The notes beneath the pieces are model-generated. The model saw only the letters and a list, made by a program, of their open reading frames with translations, was not told the DNA's origin and ran no database searches. Shown in pieces: positions 39,601 to 54,444 of a DNA stretch of 64,000 nt (position 1 is its first letter; the number at the start of each line of letters is the position of its first letter). The position numbers and the translations under genes are program-made. The stretch is from Synchiropus splendidus (lineage: Eukaryota > Chordata > Actinopteri > Syngnathiformes > Callionymidae): positions 4,962,501 to 5,026,500 of the forward strand of contig NC_071340.1 of the NCBI RefSeq assembly GCF_027744825.2, in the 5' to 3' direction.

Positions 39601-42600
39601 ACGAACATAATTTCCCTTGGGATTAATACAAATTTCTGATTCTGATTCTGATTGATGTGCTAAATGACTCCAGCTCCAGCAACATTTCCCCATTAAAGGA
39701 AGAATAAAGGCACTACATCTACCAGTTTTTGAGCTTCCTTGCAGCTTCTCATGTGACACAAACATTTGTAACTGTTGCTTCAATCTTTTTTTCTCTTTCA
39801 GAGCAACAGTTTGCTCAGTAACATTGTGTCTCGGCGCTGTCACGTGTGTCCTTTCAGTTGCAGTACACTTTCTGTGCAATTAATTTCACCATTCCAGTTC
39901 ACAGTTAGAAACTAACTTACTCACCCATCACATTTAGCTGAATCCTTTCTGCATTCATGTTCCTCTGTGTCACAATGAACCTGTTGTCCAGACAACTCCA
40001 TGCCTCTTCCATTCATTCCACTTATTTGCACAACACCTCGTCTCCATTTCAATTTGATCTAAACGTGACATGTATCAAGCAGTTTTAAGAGTTCATCCTG
40101 CAGCTACACATTCAGGGGTCACCCGCCTATCGCAAAGTGAGAATACATGAACACTTCATACATCCTGTGATTTTACTCTCTCAGCGAAGTGTTCATAGGA
40201 GTGTCTTGACTAAGGTTGTGGATAGGTATTTCGCCATTTCTCTCGCTGTCCCTGCCAGCACCAATGCCACAGACAGCACCTCCTTACATTTCTCCATCTC
40301 TTGTCGAGGTAATGACTTCATTTTACCAGGTTTCATGAGGCTTTGTTTTGTTGCAGCTTGGTGGGACTCCAGTGGCTAACCATCCTCTGCTACCCACTAG
40401 TGCTCCACGATAAATCATTGAAAGTTTCACTCGTGACATGACCGCGGTAGTGATTGGATAGCTCAGCAACAGGATAGAAACTGAAGACAAACCGGGAACT
40501 AGTTACAAGAATCAGCCCACCAAACAGTCTCAAAACAAACTTGGTATGAAAAAAGGCTCACATTCGATTGTGTGGCTGTATTTTGGACTCAAACAGGTCA
40601 CGAGCGTCAGTCTCAAATGATTTGCGAGATGTCTTTTTCACTCAGCTCGGCAAGGTAACACCGCAAATTAGGGATGCTTGATCGATCAGTCACAGATCGT
40701 GATCGGCAGATATCAGCGTGATCGGTGAATGCCGATCACTACCTGTCATTGCCGAGCCCAACTGATCACGTGTGACAGCCGGCGCTCTGATGAAGCCCCG
40801 CTGACTGTGATGCGTCAGCTCCTCCCAGCTCGCACCTCACTCAGCAGCAGTCTGTCACTTAAAGTTTGCATCCTGCAGCACATGCACGGGAAAATGCTGT
40901 GCAGGAAAGCGCGATTAAATGAAATGCACCATTTAAAGCACCAGCACTTGACTGAGAACGGAGTGTTTTACAGGCTTGTGACAGTAAGACCGCTGATTCC
41001 TCAGCAGCAGGTTGTTAACGCAGCTGACATTTAGCAACACCCACCAGTCTGAGGGTGACTGAACGCTAAGCTAATTGCCCAAGAAATAATCATTAATTTC
41101 ACCGAGCTAGATGAGCAGCCTTTCTCAGGTGTTGTTTATGCGGTGACGGTAGTCAGGTTGTAGTCAGGTGCAGCATTTGTCAGCAACCTGAGTCTGAAAC
41201 CTTTGAAAACGTCCTTACATAAATGCTGTGCTCTCTGTTTAGCTACAAGCAGCCAATATGTCAATATTTCACAGATATAGCAAAGTGTCAAGAGATTCAC
41301 CAAACTGCGACGCCTCACATCAAATGTTTTTCAGTTGTCCTTTTGACATAATAGTTGCTATATTCTGCATTGTTTTTTTTTCTATTTTTTTGCTTTCTTG
41401 AAGAGGTATATTAAAACAAATTAAAATGATTTAGTGGTTCATGTTTTCACATCATGTACGCCGAAGGTCTCATTTTGATTACAAATTCATTGTCAATCCA
41501 CGTGATCGGTATTGTGATCGGCAGCAAAAACCCTGATCGAAGCATCCCAACCACAGATCTTCATCAGCACCTCAAACGTCACATGTTTGGTGCGGCAACT
41601 TTATTTTGTTATGGTTTGTGTGCAATACACTTGATATGTCATAAGGAAAAGAACTCGTGGCAGAGAATTGTGATAATTGAATTGCAATAATTTTAGGTTT
41701 ATTTTGACCACTATCTTCGCAAAACGATCTCAAAATAAAAGTACATTCTGAAATACATGAGGAAGAGGTGACAATGACAGAAGAGCAGAGGGAATGAATA
41801 CCAGCTGAATTTCAGCACCCCAACGAAGCTGAGTGGCGGCAATGGGGCAAATCACAATAGTGATCAAAACCTATTTTTAATCAAAACAAAATACCCAACA
41901 AACTCTGTGTAAATGAATAGACAAAAAATTACACATGGAAAACAGGGTTTCTACGTTGCCAATTTTAACCCAAAATAATTAAGACACCACTCCCCTGCAC
42001 ACAGACTCACAAGAAGTAAATAATTCTAAAAACATCTAGTTCACAACTCTATGGAGACACATCAGAAGCTTGTATCATAGAGAAGTGAATTTGAATCGCA
42101 CATAGTCAGTGAAGTCATGGTTATATTTGTTGAAATATAAACCAGAAGACTGTTACTCACCCGTGTGAACATTTCCTGTCGTGGAGTCCTGGGATGAAAA
42201 AATTATAGAAATAAAAATAAATAATCCATGTTTCATTGTTGAGAAAAAATGGTGGTACTGAATTTGATTGGTTTACCTGATGACCGATGAACGTCAACCC
42301 ATGCTCCGCTGAAGACCACACGACCTCAGAGTCCTCAAAGTGTTCCAACTGCTGGTGTGGTCCCTGAGACATAGACTGACACCTTTTCCCCAATTCACAA
42401 CAGGTTATTTCACAGTGAGAAGTAACAATAATGCCACAGATAAATCTAACTGTACCTGCCGACGCCTTTCGGTTGTTTAACAGCGCCATTGGGTGTGTTG
42501 GATAAGTCAGCCTCTGTCTCATGCTGGTGTTGATTGAGGAAATGCCAACAGTGGTTCACACATTCATCTCATTTCCAATGCATATTTACATCTAAACTTT

Positions 42601-44670
42601 CTATACACAGTAAAAGAAAATGTCCAGTATGGAGAAGATAAAAACCACAGAATTCATTGGATTGTCATCAAGTCCACCATGATGGATACTGCCAATGCAT
42701 CCCTGGAAAACAAACCTCTGAGAATGACTGCAGCATTTCTTGGCGTTTCATCTCCTGCACACGAATTTTTTCAGTTTGCTGCAATGAGACACACACACTT
42801 AGTATACTACCTCTTAAAGCAAAGGTTCAGCTTCAATGACATGAGGTGACATGAAGATGCGTGTTACCTGTTTGACAAAGTGGTCCTCTTTCTCTTCGAA
42901 GTTCTCCAGTACGCGTCTCACCTCCGTTTTAAACCTGAAGAAGAAAGCCATTTTTTATATCAATTCTTGAGAACTAGCACTAAGATTGTCAAGCCTACTT
43001 TTCAATCTCCTCCTCAGTGAAGATCACTCTGTCTCTCAGTTTGGGATCGGCATTGTTTTCCCACCAGAATTTATGAGTGTTTTTCCTGTGATCTGGCCTG
43101 AAAGCACATTTATTTGAAATGTTAAAATAGAAAACAACAATATGAAAAAGGTCAGTGCTTTAACTTAGTCAGGTGAAATGGTGATAGATTATTCTTTATT
43201 CATATGACATTGTCACTTCTAGGACTTGTTTCCTGAATCTCTACGTCCTCAACAAACTGTACCCAGTTGTCCATTTGTGGGCCCTGACCTGTGATTCAAT
43301 AGAGGGGGCGTACAAGTACTACACCATGAAGATGCTCCATTTTAACTTTATTGCTATATTAATTCCTTCCCTATTGGAAATCTTGTGACTATTAATGCTA
43401 CATAAAGGAATATCTGTGGCACAGATGGTTAGGATGAACCCTATACTATGCTTGTGGGAGAAGTCTATAAAATAAAAGGCAATATCAAAAATGGACACAT
43501 GGGTTGATGATGAAACCAATTGCAGATGAAAACCATTTCTCATGTGTATTTGTGCTGCTTGGAGAATGCAAACCTCCCTAAATGAAACCCCCAACAATGC
43601 ACTCCTATTCAACTGTATTTTTGTGGCTAGAGCTGTTAAAATGTTGGAAATTATGGCAGAAAAAGTGAACAAATTATCTCCGGGGGTAATTTGCTAATAT
43701 CGGGTTTCGTGAAAATAATGTAAATACTTCAAATGTGAATTCACATCTTTAAACAGGCTTAATAGGCTTTATTCGACAATTTTTTGTCATAATCAAAACT
43801 AAACCTAATTTTATATTTGCGTTTTTGTTGTTATGAGTGCTGCAAACACAACGAATGGCTCTTTCATTCATTGAAAAAATATATATTTGAGAAGACTTGG
43901 TCTAAACCGCACCCTGGGAGGTCCCTTCACTCTAGCTGCAACTGACATCTCAGTCGTCTACACCCTGTGGTACTCTCTTCTCCACAGTGTTTCTTGTGTT
44001 TTCACTACCATTCTCTTGCCTGCATCTTCACTCACAAGTGATCCCTTAGTAGTCACTGCAGTTCCAATCACCACCCTAGCTCGTTCAGTGTAACTGTCAA
44101 CATTCTACAATGCTACACAGGCCCATTAATATGTACTCAGAGTAAAGCTCTAACCAGTCATCTGGGTATGCTTACTTAGCCATATGTTCCAACAGTCCTC
44201 CCCATATTACTGTCATGTTGCCATCCGTGATGTTTCGCTCTACTTCTAGTTGACAGCAGTAGCACCAGAACTTGTCCATGTGCTGGGTGACGTCGAAGGT
44301 CTCCACCAGGGGTGTTTTCAGTGTGCGACGAGCTTCCTTCACCTGAAAAACATCACCAGTACGATGAAACGGTCCAACACATTTTGACATTCATGGCTGC
44401 TAGCAGGTTGGTTTAAACAAGTGGCTAACACGTATAGATTGCACCATTAAAGACATTTAAACAAGCGACTTCCATGCTATTATTAACCTCTGTGCTATTT
44501 TACAACACTGTGATCATGCAGCCTTACAACAAAAAGGTGAAGGTCGCAATTACCTTTTCAAAGAATTTCAGAAGGACCACTCTTAGTTTGCTTTGGTGGG
44601 TTTTACTGAAAATATGCGACTTCCCGTTGAACGATGTATGTCGACAAATGGCACAGTAATGCGCACCCAT
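36682..44670 (-). CDS. cenatac: Centrosomal AT-AC splicing factor CENATAC (CCDC84), complete, 313 aa
   Basis: Component of the minor spliceosome pathway; mammalian CENATAC promotes splicing of AT-AC type minor introns and affects chromosome segregation. Ten minus-strand exons with agreeing phases: 44554-44670 (start), 44176-44342, 42999-43097, 42868-42934, 42716-42778, 42277-42363, 42161-42188, 37572-37673, 37167-37299, 36682-36760. They total 314 codons; the human protein is about 332 aa. The N-terminus has a C2H2-like finger ([22 protein letters not shown]). The exon at 44176 codes CYCCQLEVE and [16 protein letters not shown], close to the human CCDC84 core. Later blocks are [42 protein letters not shown] and [21 protein letters not shown], with a basic C-terminus. 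Exons are small and one is only 28 bp. All introns are GT-AG. Intron 7 is 4.5 kb and rich in transposon remnants. The start is 565 bp from a divergent zinc-finger gene. Confidence 0.94.
36884..37015 (+). repeat. Interspersed teleost repeat fragment in cenatac intron 9
   Basis: Phrases such as GCGGTCATTGGGTAAGAGGC, ACACCCTGAACAGCTTGCC and AGTCCATCGCAGGGCACACA recur in fish genomes as the front part of a common interspersed repeat. No open frame or target duplication is visible. The related rear part occurs at about 62530-62720. Confidence 0.5.
38140..38470 (-). mobile_element. Second Rex3/RTE-like LINE fragment, in cenatac intron 7
   Basis: Minus-strand translation of 38166-38378 gives [20 protein letters not shown] and [12 protein letters not shown], the same C-terminal LINE blocks as the 20.5-kb copy. 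The plus-strand CCATCCATCC at ~38143 is the start of the short GATG tail. Only the last ~330 bp are present: a 5'-truncated insertion, inactive. Confidence 0.7.
39130..39655 (+). mobile_element. LINE 3' end (L2/CR1/Rex1-type) in cenatac intron 7
   Basis: The plus strand codes [40 protein letters not shown] and [15 protein letters not shown] up to ~39450, the C-terminal region of fish L2/CR1-group reverse transcriptases. It ends with a 3' tail at 39615-39655 containing TGGGATTAATA and repeated TGATTC units. The 5' boundary is unclear and may be nearer 38870. The frame is truncated. Confidence 0.7.
40670..41549. mobile_element. Probable non-autonomous hAT-like element in cenatac intron 7
   Basis: The left end GGGATGCTTGATCGATCAG (40671) and the right end, reverse-complemented as GGGATGCTTCGATCAGGG, are inverted relatives, and GTGATCGG blocks recur at both sides. 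I cannot find an 8-bp target duplication, so the exact borders are uncertain. No transposase frame of useful length is present. Confidence 0.45.
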
Positions 44671-45235
44671 TTAGAGTCAATTGCTAATTCGACAAATCGG
44701 ACAGAATTTCACTGATACAAACGGACTCAACGACCAACGCTAGAAATGCAACTATCGTTAGCGCTTCGTGGTGCGTCACAACATGAGTCCCCGGAAACAT
44801 ACACTGGACTACATATGTTCTGCTAGGTCTATTTGTGACAAAGCCAGAATTTTAAATCACAGTTCAAACAATAATAAAGGAACTATAACGGAGAGTAATT
44901 CAAATACACAAATAAATGCTTTAAAAATAAATGAATAGGAAAATAAAAATATATATTTAAAAACACCACCTTTGGCCATGGGTGGCAGTGTTGCGATCTA
45001 CAACTCGTTTTGACCCCCAATCGCTTCGTGGAAGAAGAAACTGTCGCAACAAAGGGGGAGAAGAATCGAAGCAATTGCGTTTTTTAATTTGAGACATTTC
45101 GGGAACAACCGATTATCCAAACTCGTTGGCAAGTCGTTTAACAACAACATTAATGCTATCGATTATTCACAAGGCGGACGAATAAAGGACTGTTCCCGCA
45201 CGAACTCGCCGTTAACCCGCTAGCACCATCTCATA
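44671..45235. promoter_or_regulatory. Shared divergent promoter region of cenatac and zinc-finger gene A
   Basis: Only 565 bp separate the cenatac start codon (minus) from that of the first zinc-finger gene (plus). No TATA box or CpG island stands out; both genes must start transcription within this gap or in overlapping UTRs. It could be a true bidirectional promoter. Confidence 0.5.
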
Positions 45236-46666
45236 ATGCCTTCCATTGTGTTTTTGCGAAAGTTTGTGAACCAGAAATTAAATTCTGCTGTGGAAGAAAT
45301 ACTCACAGTGTTTGAAAAAACGATCTGCGAGTACCAAGATGAGATTGATCACCAGCGCAGATTGTTGGAGGCTGCTCGGAAACCCTCTAATAACACGCTG
45401 CAGATAGGTGGGTGTTTACTTCATATTAAGAGTACACGTCTGTTTGACCATGCTCTGCTAAACAGTGTAAATTGTGTGCGTCAGTGTAAAGAGATCGCCA
45501 GTGGGGCTAGATAGGTTGTCAATCTCTTCTGGACTGTCAACCTTTCCAGAGTATCCATTAAAAACTTGATTAGATTAGATTAGATGGCTGTTATTAGTAT
45601 GTGATATATCTGAATTTGTAGCTGTCTTCACTTATTGTTGTGTACCATAGTCACTTGCCCTGTGTATTAAAATATGTCGGTTAATAAGCCATATTATTTT
45701 ATTCTTCCAGAGCAACAAGAGAAGATCACCCACTTGGATCGTGAGGAACAGATGGAGCCACAGATCAAAAAGGAAATGTGTCTGGATGAAGTGGAGATAA
45801 AGCAGGAGATGGACTGCATTCTGGTGACGACTGTGGGTGAAGAAAGTTACGAAGAGGACGAGTCAACTCTTCATTTGAGTCCTGATGAAACAGAAAATGT
45901 AGAACAGAATGTTGACGAGTTCATGACCCCATCCTCGCATTATACTGTGCACCCAGAGGCCCCTGAATCTAATATGGATGGTCCCAGTATGTCCAGTACA
46001 ATTCTGTTACACAAGGCCAGCAAAAGTAAAGACCCTCTGAAATGCCCCTTTTGTGGGAAAATGTATCCGTTTGTTTCTCAACTGAAGAGTCACATGAGGA
46101 TCCACACAGGCGAGAGGCCATTTAAGTGTTCAACTTGTGGGAAAGGGTTTGCATTCTGCAGCAACTTGAAAAATCACCTGACGACTCATACAGGTGAGAA
46201 GCCCTTCACCTGTGTGACTTGTGGGCACTTGTTCTCGTGCAGTCGAAACCTGAAAGAGCACATGAGGACTCATACTGGCGAGAGGCCGTATCTGTGCAAC
46301 ATCTGCGGCAAAACATTCAGCCACGTGTCGACCATGGTAAAACACAAAAGCCTTCACCTGGACAATAACCCGTACTCCTGTGAGACATGTGGGGCTCGCT
46401 TTGTGTCGCAGAGGAACTTAATTGAGCACGAGAGAATCCACACAGGAGAGAAGCCGTACGTCTGCGGCATCTGTGGCAAGAAGTTCACGCAGAAGTCAAG
46501 TTGGACCAGACACAAAGGAACCCATCTGGAGAACTGTTTACCTTGTCCAACATGTGGGAAGGATTTCAAATCACGGAAAGGCTTGAACAACCATATGAGG
46601 ATCCACAAGGAAGAGCTGGTGATTGCTGTTGACTCAGATAAAGGAGAATCTGTGGCAACAGAGTAA
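45236..46666 (+). CDS. C2H2 zinc-finger protein A of a tandem array, 375 aa, 7 fingers
   Basis: Predicted nuclear DNA-binding regulator. Two exons: 45236-45407 and 45711-46666, phase 1 junction. Exon 1 codes a 57-residue charged helix (LRKFVNQKL, AVEEI, FEKTICEYQDEI, QRRLLE) shared with the other three genes in the array. Exon 2 begins with an acidic spacer holding IKKE and IKQEMD, both fitting the sumoylation pattern, then seven fingers with TGERP/TGEKP linkers; the first has Tyr in place of the usual Phe. Residues at helix positions -1,2,3,6, in order: FSQS, FSNN, CRNE, HSTK, SRNE, QSSR, SKGN. Fingers 6 and 7 (SSWTRH; GLNNHMRIH) closely match the last two of gene B. AATAAA at 46848. The minus-strand open frames here are shadows. 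No KRAB, SCAN, BTB or ZAD domain is present. I do not recognise a one-to-one human orthologue. Confidence 0.9.
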
Positions 46667-46859
46667 TCTCTTTCACATATTTGGACCTGATACCTGCAGA
46701 TTATTACTTGTCCAGAGTACCATTGTTTGCATGTAGAATAGGTGTGCAATAGTTTCTTTAACATGGTGCATGTTTTTTATAAAATATATAATAACAATAT
46801 ATTAACCCAGGAATTGTAGTGACTGGAATCTTTGTGTAAGGATGTTAAATAAAAGTAAC

Positions 46860-47607
46860 AACATCTACTGTCTTAATTCATTCATACAGTAACTTTAAAA
46901 AACAAATTTAAGATCCATAGCAACGGCTGTCTGTGCACTGGCATGGAAGATGAATCAGCTGGCTTTCAGTGTGAGGCCATGGTTCCCTGTCAGAATACCG
47001 TTTGGACTGTTCTGTCCAGGTTGGTGGAGGCATTTTATCTTATGTGTCGTTCCAGAGTGAGGGAAGGATGGAACGAGAGATGGACGGACACCAGATAAAT
47101 GCACTGTCTTGTTGAGCAAAAAGGCAAAGCTCAACACATGAAGTGAAAACACTCCTACTCTGCATCAGGAAAGCGAGGTGTTGCAGGGTGTCTTATCAAC
47201 CAGGAGGGTACCCTGTTGTGGACCCAGGACACGCTCGAGAGAGGATGGTTACAGGTGACCTCACAACACCTTGTCATCTCCCAGAAATGCTGGATAGATG
47301 ATGATAGATGGAAAGAATTTTACACTATTGTCATAACTATGGTCTGAGTAATACAGTTCATATTCTGTTGCTCCTTCAACATAAAGTCCTATTCTATAGT
47401 CACAGCCGTGATTTGTTTACACCCCTGTGCTCTAGGTGGCGCTTTTTGCCACCAGTCAGTAACATTAAAGAAGAGAGTCGGAGACGTAAACCGACGTCAG
47501 AAGAGCATAGCTTATCATACCGCCACTAACCGAAGATACCCATTTAAAATAACGATTTCATATCAGTCAGTCATTTTATGGACATTTGTGGTGAAACTAC
47601 GTTAAAT
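46860..47607. other. Gap between zinc-finger genes A and B
   Basis: No coding exon seen apart from the gene B 5' UTR. 46950-47250 has the look of an unclassified repeat, but no borders or duplications were found. Confidence 0.35.
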
Positions 47608-50082
<2,475 letters not shown>

Positions 50083-50639
50083 CTGGATGAAGTTATTTTA
50101 TAAAGCAATGTGAACCCCAATCTGCCTCAGTCATTTTTCATACACAGAAAAGCCTGATGATGATTGATCAACTGTCACAACTGTCTATTAAATCACATTC
50201 CTTCATCTCAGTGTCATAATAGTTGTTTTTAAATATACACAATCCGAGTGTTGATATACTGTATCTGCAGGGCTGTGGCAAGACATGTTTCAGATGCCTC
50301 CATATGCATTTCTTAGCGCTCTTTCAATTATGTGAAAGCTTCCATGGTCATGTGGCACCTTTTGTGTGAACTGATGAAAGTCATAGAACGCACACTCAAA
50401 GAATCACACCTCTCGTGCACACGTGAACTCACTCGCACAACAATGGTAAATCTGCCAGCACATGCTGAACCAAGAACACGGTCACATGACAAATGAAATA
50501 AAAGACACACTTGCACCAACACATGGTACCTTAATTGTGTTATGAAATATCTCTCATGGATAATAATACAATAGATGGCACCCCACACAACTTGGTCATA
50601 CTGTATAATAGTAATAATTTTAATAATAGTAGAATATTA

Positions 50640-51230
50640 ATAATAAAGCTTTATTTTAGCGCCTTTTAGAATGCTGTTCACAAAGTACGAGTATTTGCAC
50701 CTGCTTTGACCACGAAAGAACCTCAGTGAGTTGGAATTGAGAAAAACATACATACATGCAATGTATAAAGTGAGTGCCGCAGAGATTTAAAGGTGGTGGT
50801 GCACATTGTGTTTCGGATCTCCTGTTGCAGACTGTTCCAGTGTGGAGGAGTCCTGGCATAAAAAGCTCTGTCACCTCTTTGTTAAGGTCTAAACATAGGG
50901 ACATTTGAGGGTCATCATCCCATCTGAGGGTCCTGACTGGTTCTAGGGGGGGTCAACCCAAGACGGGCTTTAAAAGTTACCAATAAAATTGATTCTAACA
51001 TAGACAAGGAGCCAGTGCAGAGTGGCGAACACTGGAGTGGTGTGTTGTTGACTGTTAGAGCCAGTAAGAGTTTGGTGAGTTCTGAACCATCTGGAGGCAT
51101 GAGAGAGATTTCTTGTTGATGTCGGTGGGGGGAGAGCTACAGTACTCCAGGCTGGAGAATATGAACGCGTGTGCGTTAAGTTGGCAAGTGAGGGCATGAG
51201 TTTAATTTTAGAGATCATTTTCAGCTGGAA
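50640..51230. repeat. Interspersed repeat of unassigned family between genes B and C
   Basis: Contains GGAGCCAGTGCAGAGTGG, ACTGGAGTGGTGTG, AGAGTTTGGTGAGTTCTGAA and CTACAGTACTCCAGGCTGGA, a sequence order I recognise as very common in fish genomes, probably a LINE 3' region. No target duplication or protein frame found. Confidence 0.5.
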
Positions 51231-54200
51231 GAAAAAAAGGAAAAATTGGATTGTGTTTTTTTTAATCTGCGGAGTCCAATAGAACGCAGAGATTTCAGGC
51301 TGTAGGAGTTATGCATTTGTAGTGCTGTAACTGCAGCCACTACATGAGCACATGAAGAACAGTAGCCAACAGATGGTGGAGGAGAAGAAATCAACATTTT
51401 ATCTTTCCACATTTCAGATTGAATAGTGCCTAACCGGTGCAATATTTGTGCAAGCATGCTTTGCTGACACGTTTATCAGTGCACAGCAAACTTCTTATAT
51501 CTTAAATAGTATTATGTATATTTTACAAAGGTTATGGTAAGCATTTTGTGGGGCATAGAATGGACCCCAAGTGATAGTTTTTGCCACTGCACTACATTAA
51601 CAAGTAATTTATTTGAATAATTATTTAAGTAGCATAGGCCATTGATGAGGACAGACTTCATATTTTATTAGCATTCTTATGATTTTATGGTCACATTTTT
51701 CCAATAACTGATGTAAGTATGCTTCAATGTTATAGTGTGAATAAAAAAAATTTCCATTCACATCCACAACGCACTTGTTGTATGGATGCCATCGCTGAAC
51801 TGACCAACTGTGTTTGTTCTCATAATTGGTGATGACAGTCACCATAGGTCCAAGACATTATTTTCACATACTTAATAATAATAGAATAATGTTCTCAATG
51901 GGTTTTTTTTCTTCACATTTTTCTATCAACCTGGAACTTAGCTAGTGGTCTGCTTGTGACTTCTTGATAAGCACATTGGTGTTGTTGGTGTCAATATATC
52001 ATCAATTGTAGTACCTAAAACAGTTAGCTGTTAGCTCTGATGAAGCTTCAGTGTGCTAGTCTAAAAGATAATGTAAAAGAGGACCATGTGATGTTTCAGT
52101 ATCAGTCTACTAGCTCACTATAACTTTGGTGTAGCAATGTGATGGTTGTCAAATTTACAGAAACACGCCCACTGCCATGAGTGGCCTGACACCTTATCAA
52201 TGGTTGACATGAAGGCAAAAGAGGGGTTTTATTGAACCATATCTTGAAGATGGTTCTGACACTGACTTTACAGGCACAGACAATGGCCTGTAATTCCGTC
52301 ACCTTCGAGGTGTGGTTTCCTCATTATAGGTTCCACAGCGGATTGATAAAAGGTGGAGCATAATCCACCAGAGGTGAGTACGGAGAGTGGGTGCTTATCA
52401 AAAGAAAGAAATTCCAATGGTACAAACCCAGATACACCAGGCCTTGGCAAGTAACAAGAACACAAACTCACACATTTACAGTTCAAAAAGGGACAGAGAG
52501 TCCAACTGGGTACATAGAGTTCAGTGCACACCTACTTAGCCCCATCAGCAACACTAGCCCAAACTAGGGAAAACCTAGTGTAAAAAAAAAACCTGTACCC
52601 AAAACTCAAGACAAAAACTTGAGACGATTTGAAATGAAGGTGGAATTAGACTATCACTGTTAACCCCCTCCATGTCATTACAACTGAAAAGACAAAAACA
52701 CTGTGCCTTTGACTTCAGTCAGGACAAGCCATTTCATCTTCCTGGTGAGTATGACCCAACCAATATTGATGCAATTGGACTACCTGGACTGAACTTTGTG
52801 CATTACTGTACTAGCTGCAGAGAGTTACTAACTTCAGCCGGCTGTTGGCAGAGTGTGTACGTTAACATCTTGCTGCAACCTCCATAACACCATATCAAAA
52901 CAGAATGTACGTAGATGCATCAACTGCATATGCCGGCGTTTGCTCCACGTTTGCTGACTCTTTATTCCAAACAATACAGCGCCTGTTGTTGAAAGATAGC
53001 TAAAGCAATGAAGGGACCGCGAGCCAAGTCAGTTAAATGAAAATCAATGCACAAGAGTAACCAATCCAGTCACGCTGAGAGATCTTTTGAACAATGAAAG
53101 GGTGCAGTCACTCAGATCGCCATCACCAGCCTCATAATCCTTTCAATATTTGGATTCTGTGGATGTGGAAAATCGCAGTGGGTCTGAATAAGAGAGCTTT
53201 TGGTGCACCCCGGCCATATGAGATGGTGGTTATATGTGGTCTGGAGTCGAATCAGGATGAAGGGGAAACATCTCTGTCCGGCCCACCTGCGGATGGGGGG
53301 GGGGGCACTGTACGTCCTGGAGGAGATAGGTAAGAAAAGGAGGTTAAAGGGAAATATATTTTGTTTAGTCACTCATCGCCAGTGACTTTGCATATACATT
53401 TTAAAGCGTGCCAATGACTTATTGTTGATGACTTGGGTAAATACACTCACATAGCACATACAGTTCACTCACACCACTCATGAATATAGTGACCTGCGTA
53501 CCATTCAGCTCAATAATGGTTCCAGGGCTTACCTCACATGTGGAGTCTTCTTATTAAGCTAACCACTTTCCACTCTGCACAATACACGAAGAATGTAACT
53601 ATTAGGTAATTATGATAAAATCATAATTAGAGTGCAGATTATTTATCATATGTTATTCGCTGATATGATTTTCCATTGAATGCAAACCAGTAGATGCTGA
53701 ACTTGCTAATGATGAAGTAGGGAAAGGATATCTGTCTCATCTTGTGATGGGTCTGATGAGGTCACCAGGTGAGACAACCAAGGCCCCTGATATGCTGTGG
53801 AAGATGTCTGTACAGAAGCAACAGTCTATAAACCTGGTCCACTGTGCTTGGTGTGTGCTTCACATAGTCACATTTTTGAGCAGTGCACCCAGTGTTCTGT
53901 CTGCAACACTTTCTACAAGTTATTTAACTGCTACTTTGCCTCATTTTTGACTCAACTCTTGCACAGCAAAAGAACCTGTTTTGGGGAAATCCACAAGACA
54001 AAAGTTGGCTATGTGGAGAGGAGAGGTAGGACCAAGAATGTTGGAGGTGGAAGACAAGAGAGACGACCAGTGAGATTCATTGATGTGGTGAACAAGGATA
54101 CAAAGAGGACAGGTGTGAATGGGAACCAACACCATCGGTTGAGGTGGAGGACGTGCAGTGGTCACCACTGATGGGGCATAATCAAAGAAGAAAGTTGCAC

Positions 54201-54400
54201 ACAATTTAACTTCATACTTTTTGAACGTTTTCGATTTAACTAGACATGCTTTATGATGAAAATGAATGGTGTCGAAACTTGAATTTACACGTTCCCAACA
54301 GTCTCCACTGGTGGCAGTAATGCACTCCTTCAGCTGTTTGCCGTCTGCCATTAAACAGTAGAAGCTACACGTCACTGTTTCCCGTCGGAAGCTAAATGTT
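51231..54400. other. 3.2 kb between genes B and C without a recognised gene
   Basis: AT-rich sequence with scattered open frames. 53690-54170 has successive frames including a cysteine-rich run (CLVCASHSHIFEQCTQCSVC) followed by basic residues (RRGRTKNVGGGRQERR). This could be a decayed transposase or LINE piece, but I cannot assign it. 53288-53305 is a G-run. Confidence 0.35.
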
Positions 54401-54444
54401 GTTACACCAGGGTTTAGCTGTTGGACATGCACAGTTCCAAAACA

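Noticed and set aside
46130..46764. Long minus-strand open frames opposite the zinc fingers (also at 49503-50120, 55267-55984 and 60555-61048)
   Set aside because: They are antisense shadows created by the repeated C2H2 codon pattern.
53797..54171. 124-codon cysteine-rich frame between zinc-finger genes B and C
   Set aside because: Cysteine spacing does not fit a zinc finger I know and flanking exons are not evident; kept only as a possible transposon relic.
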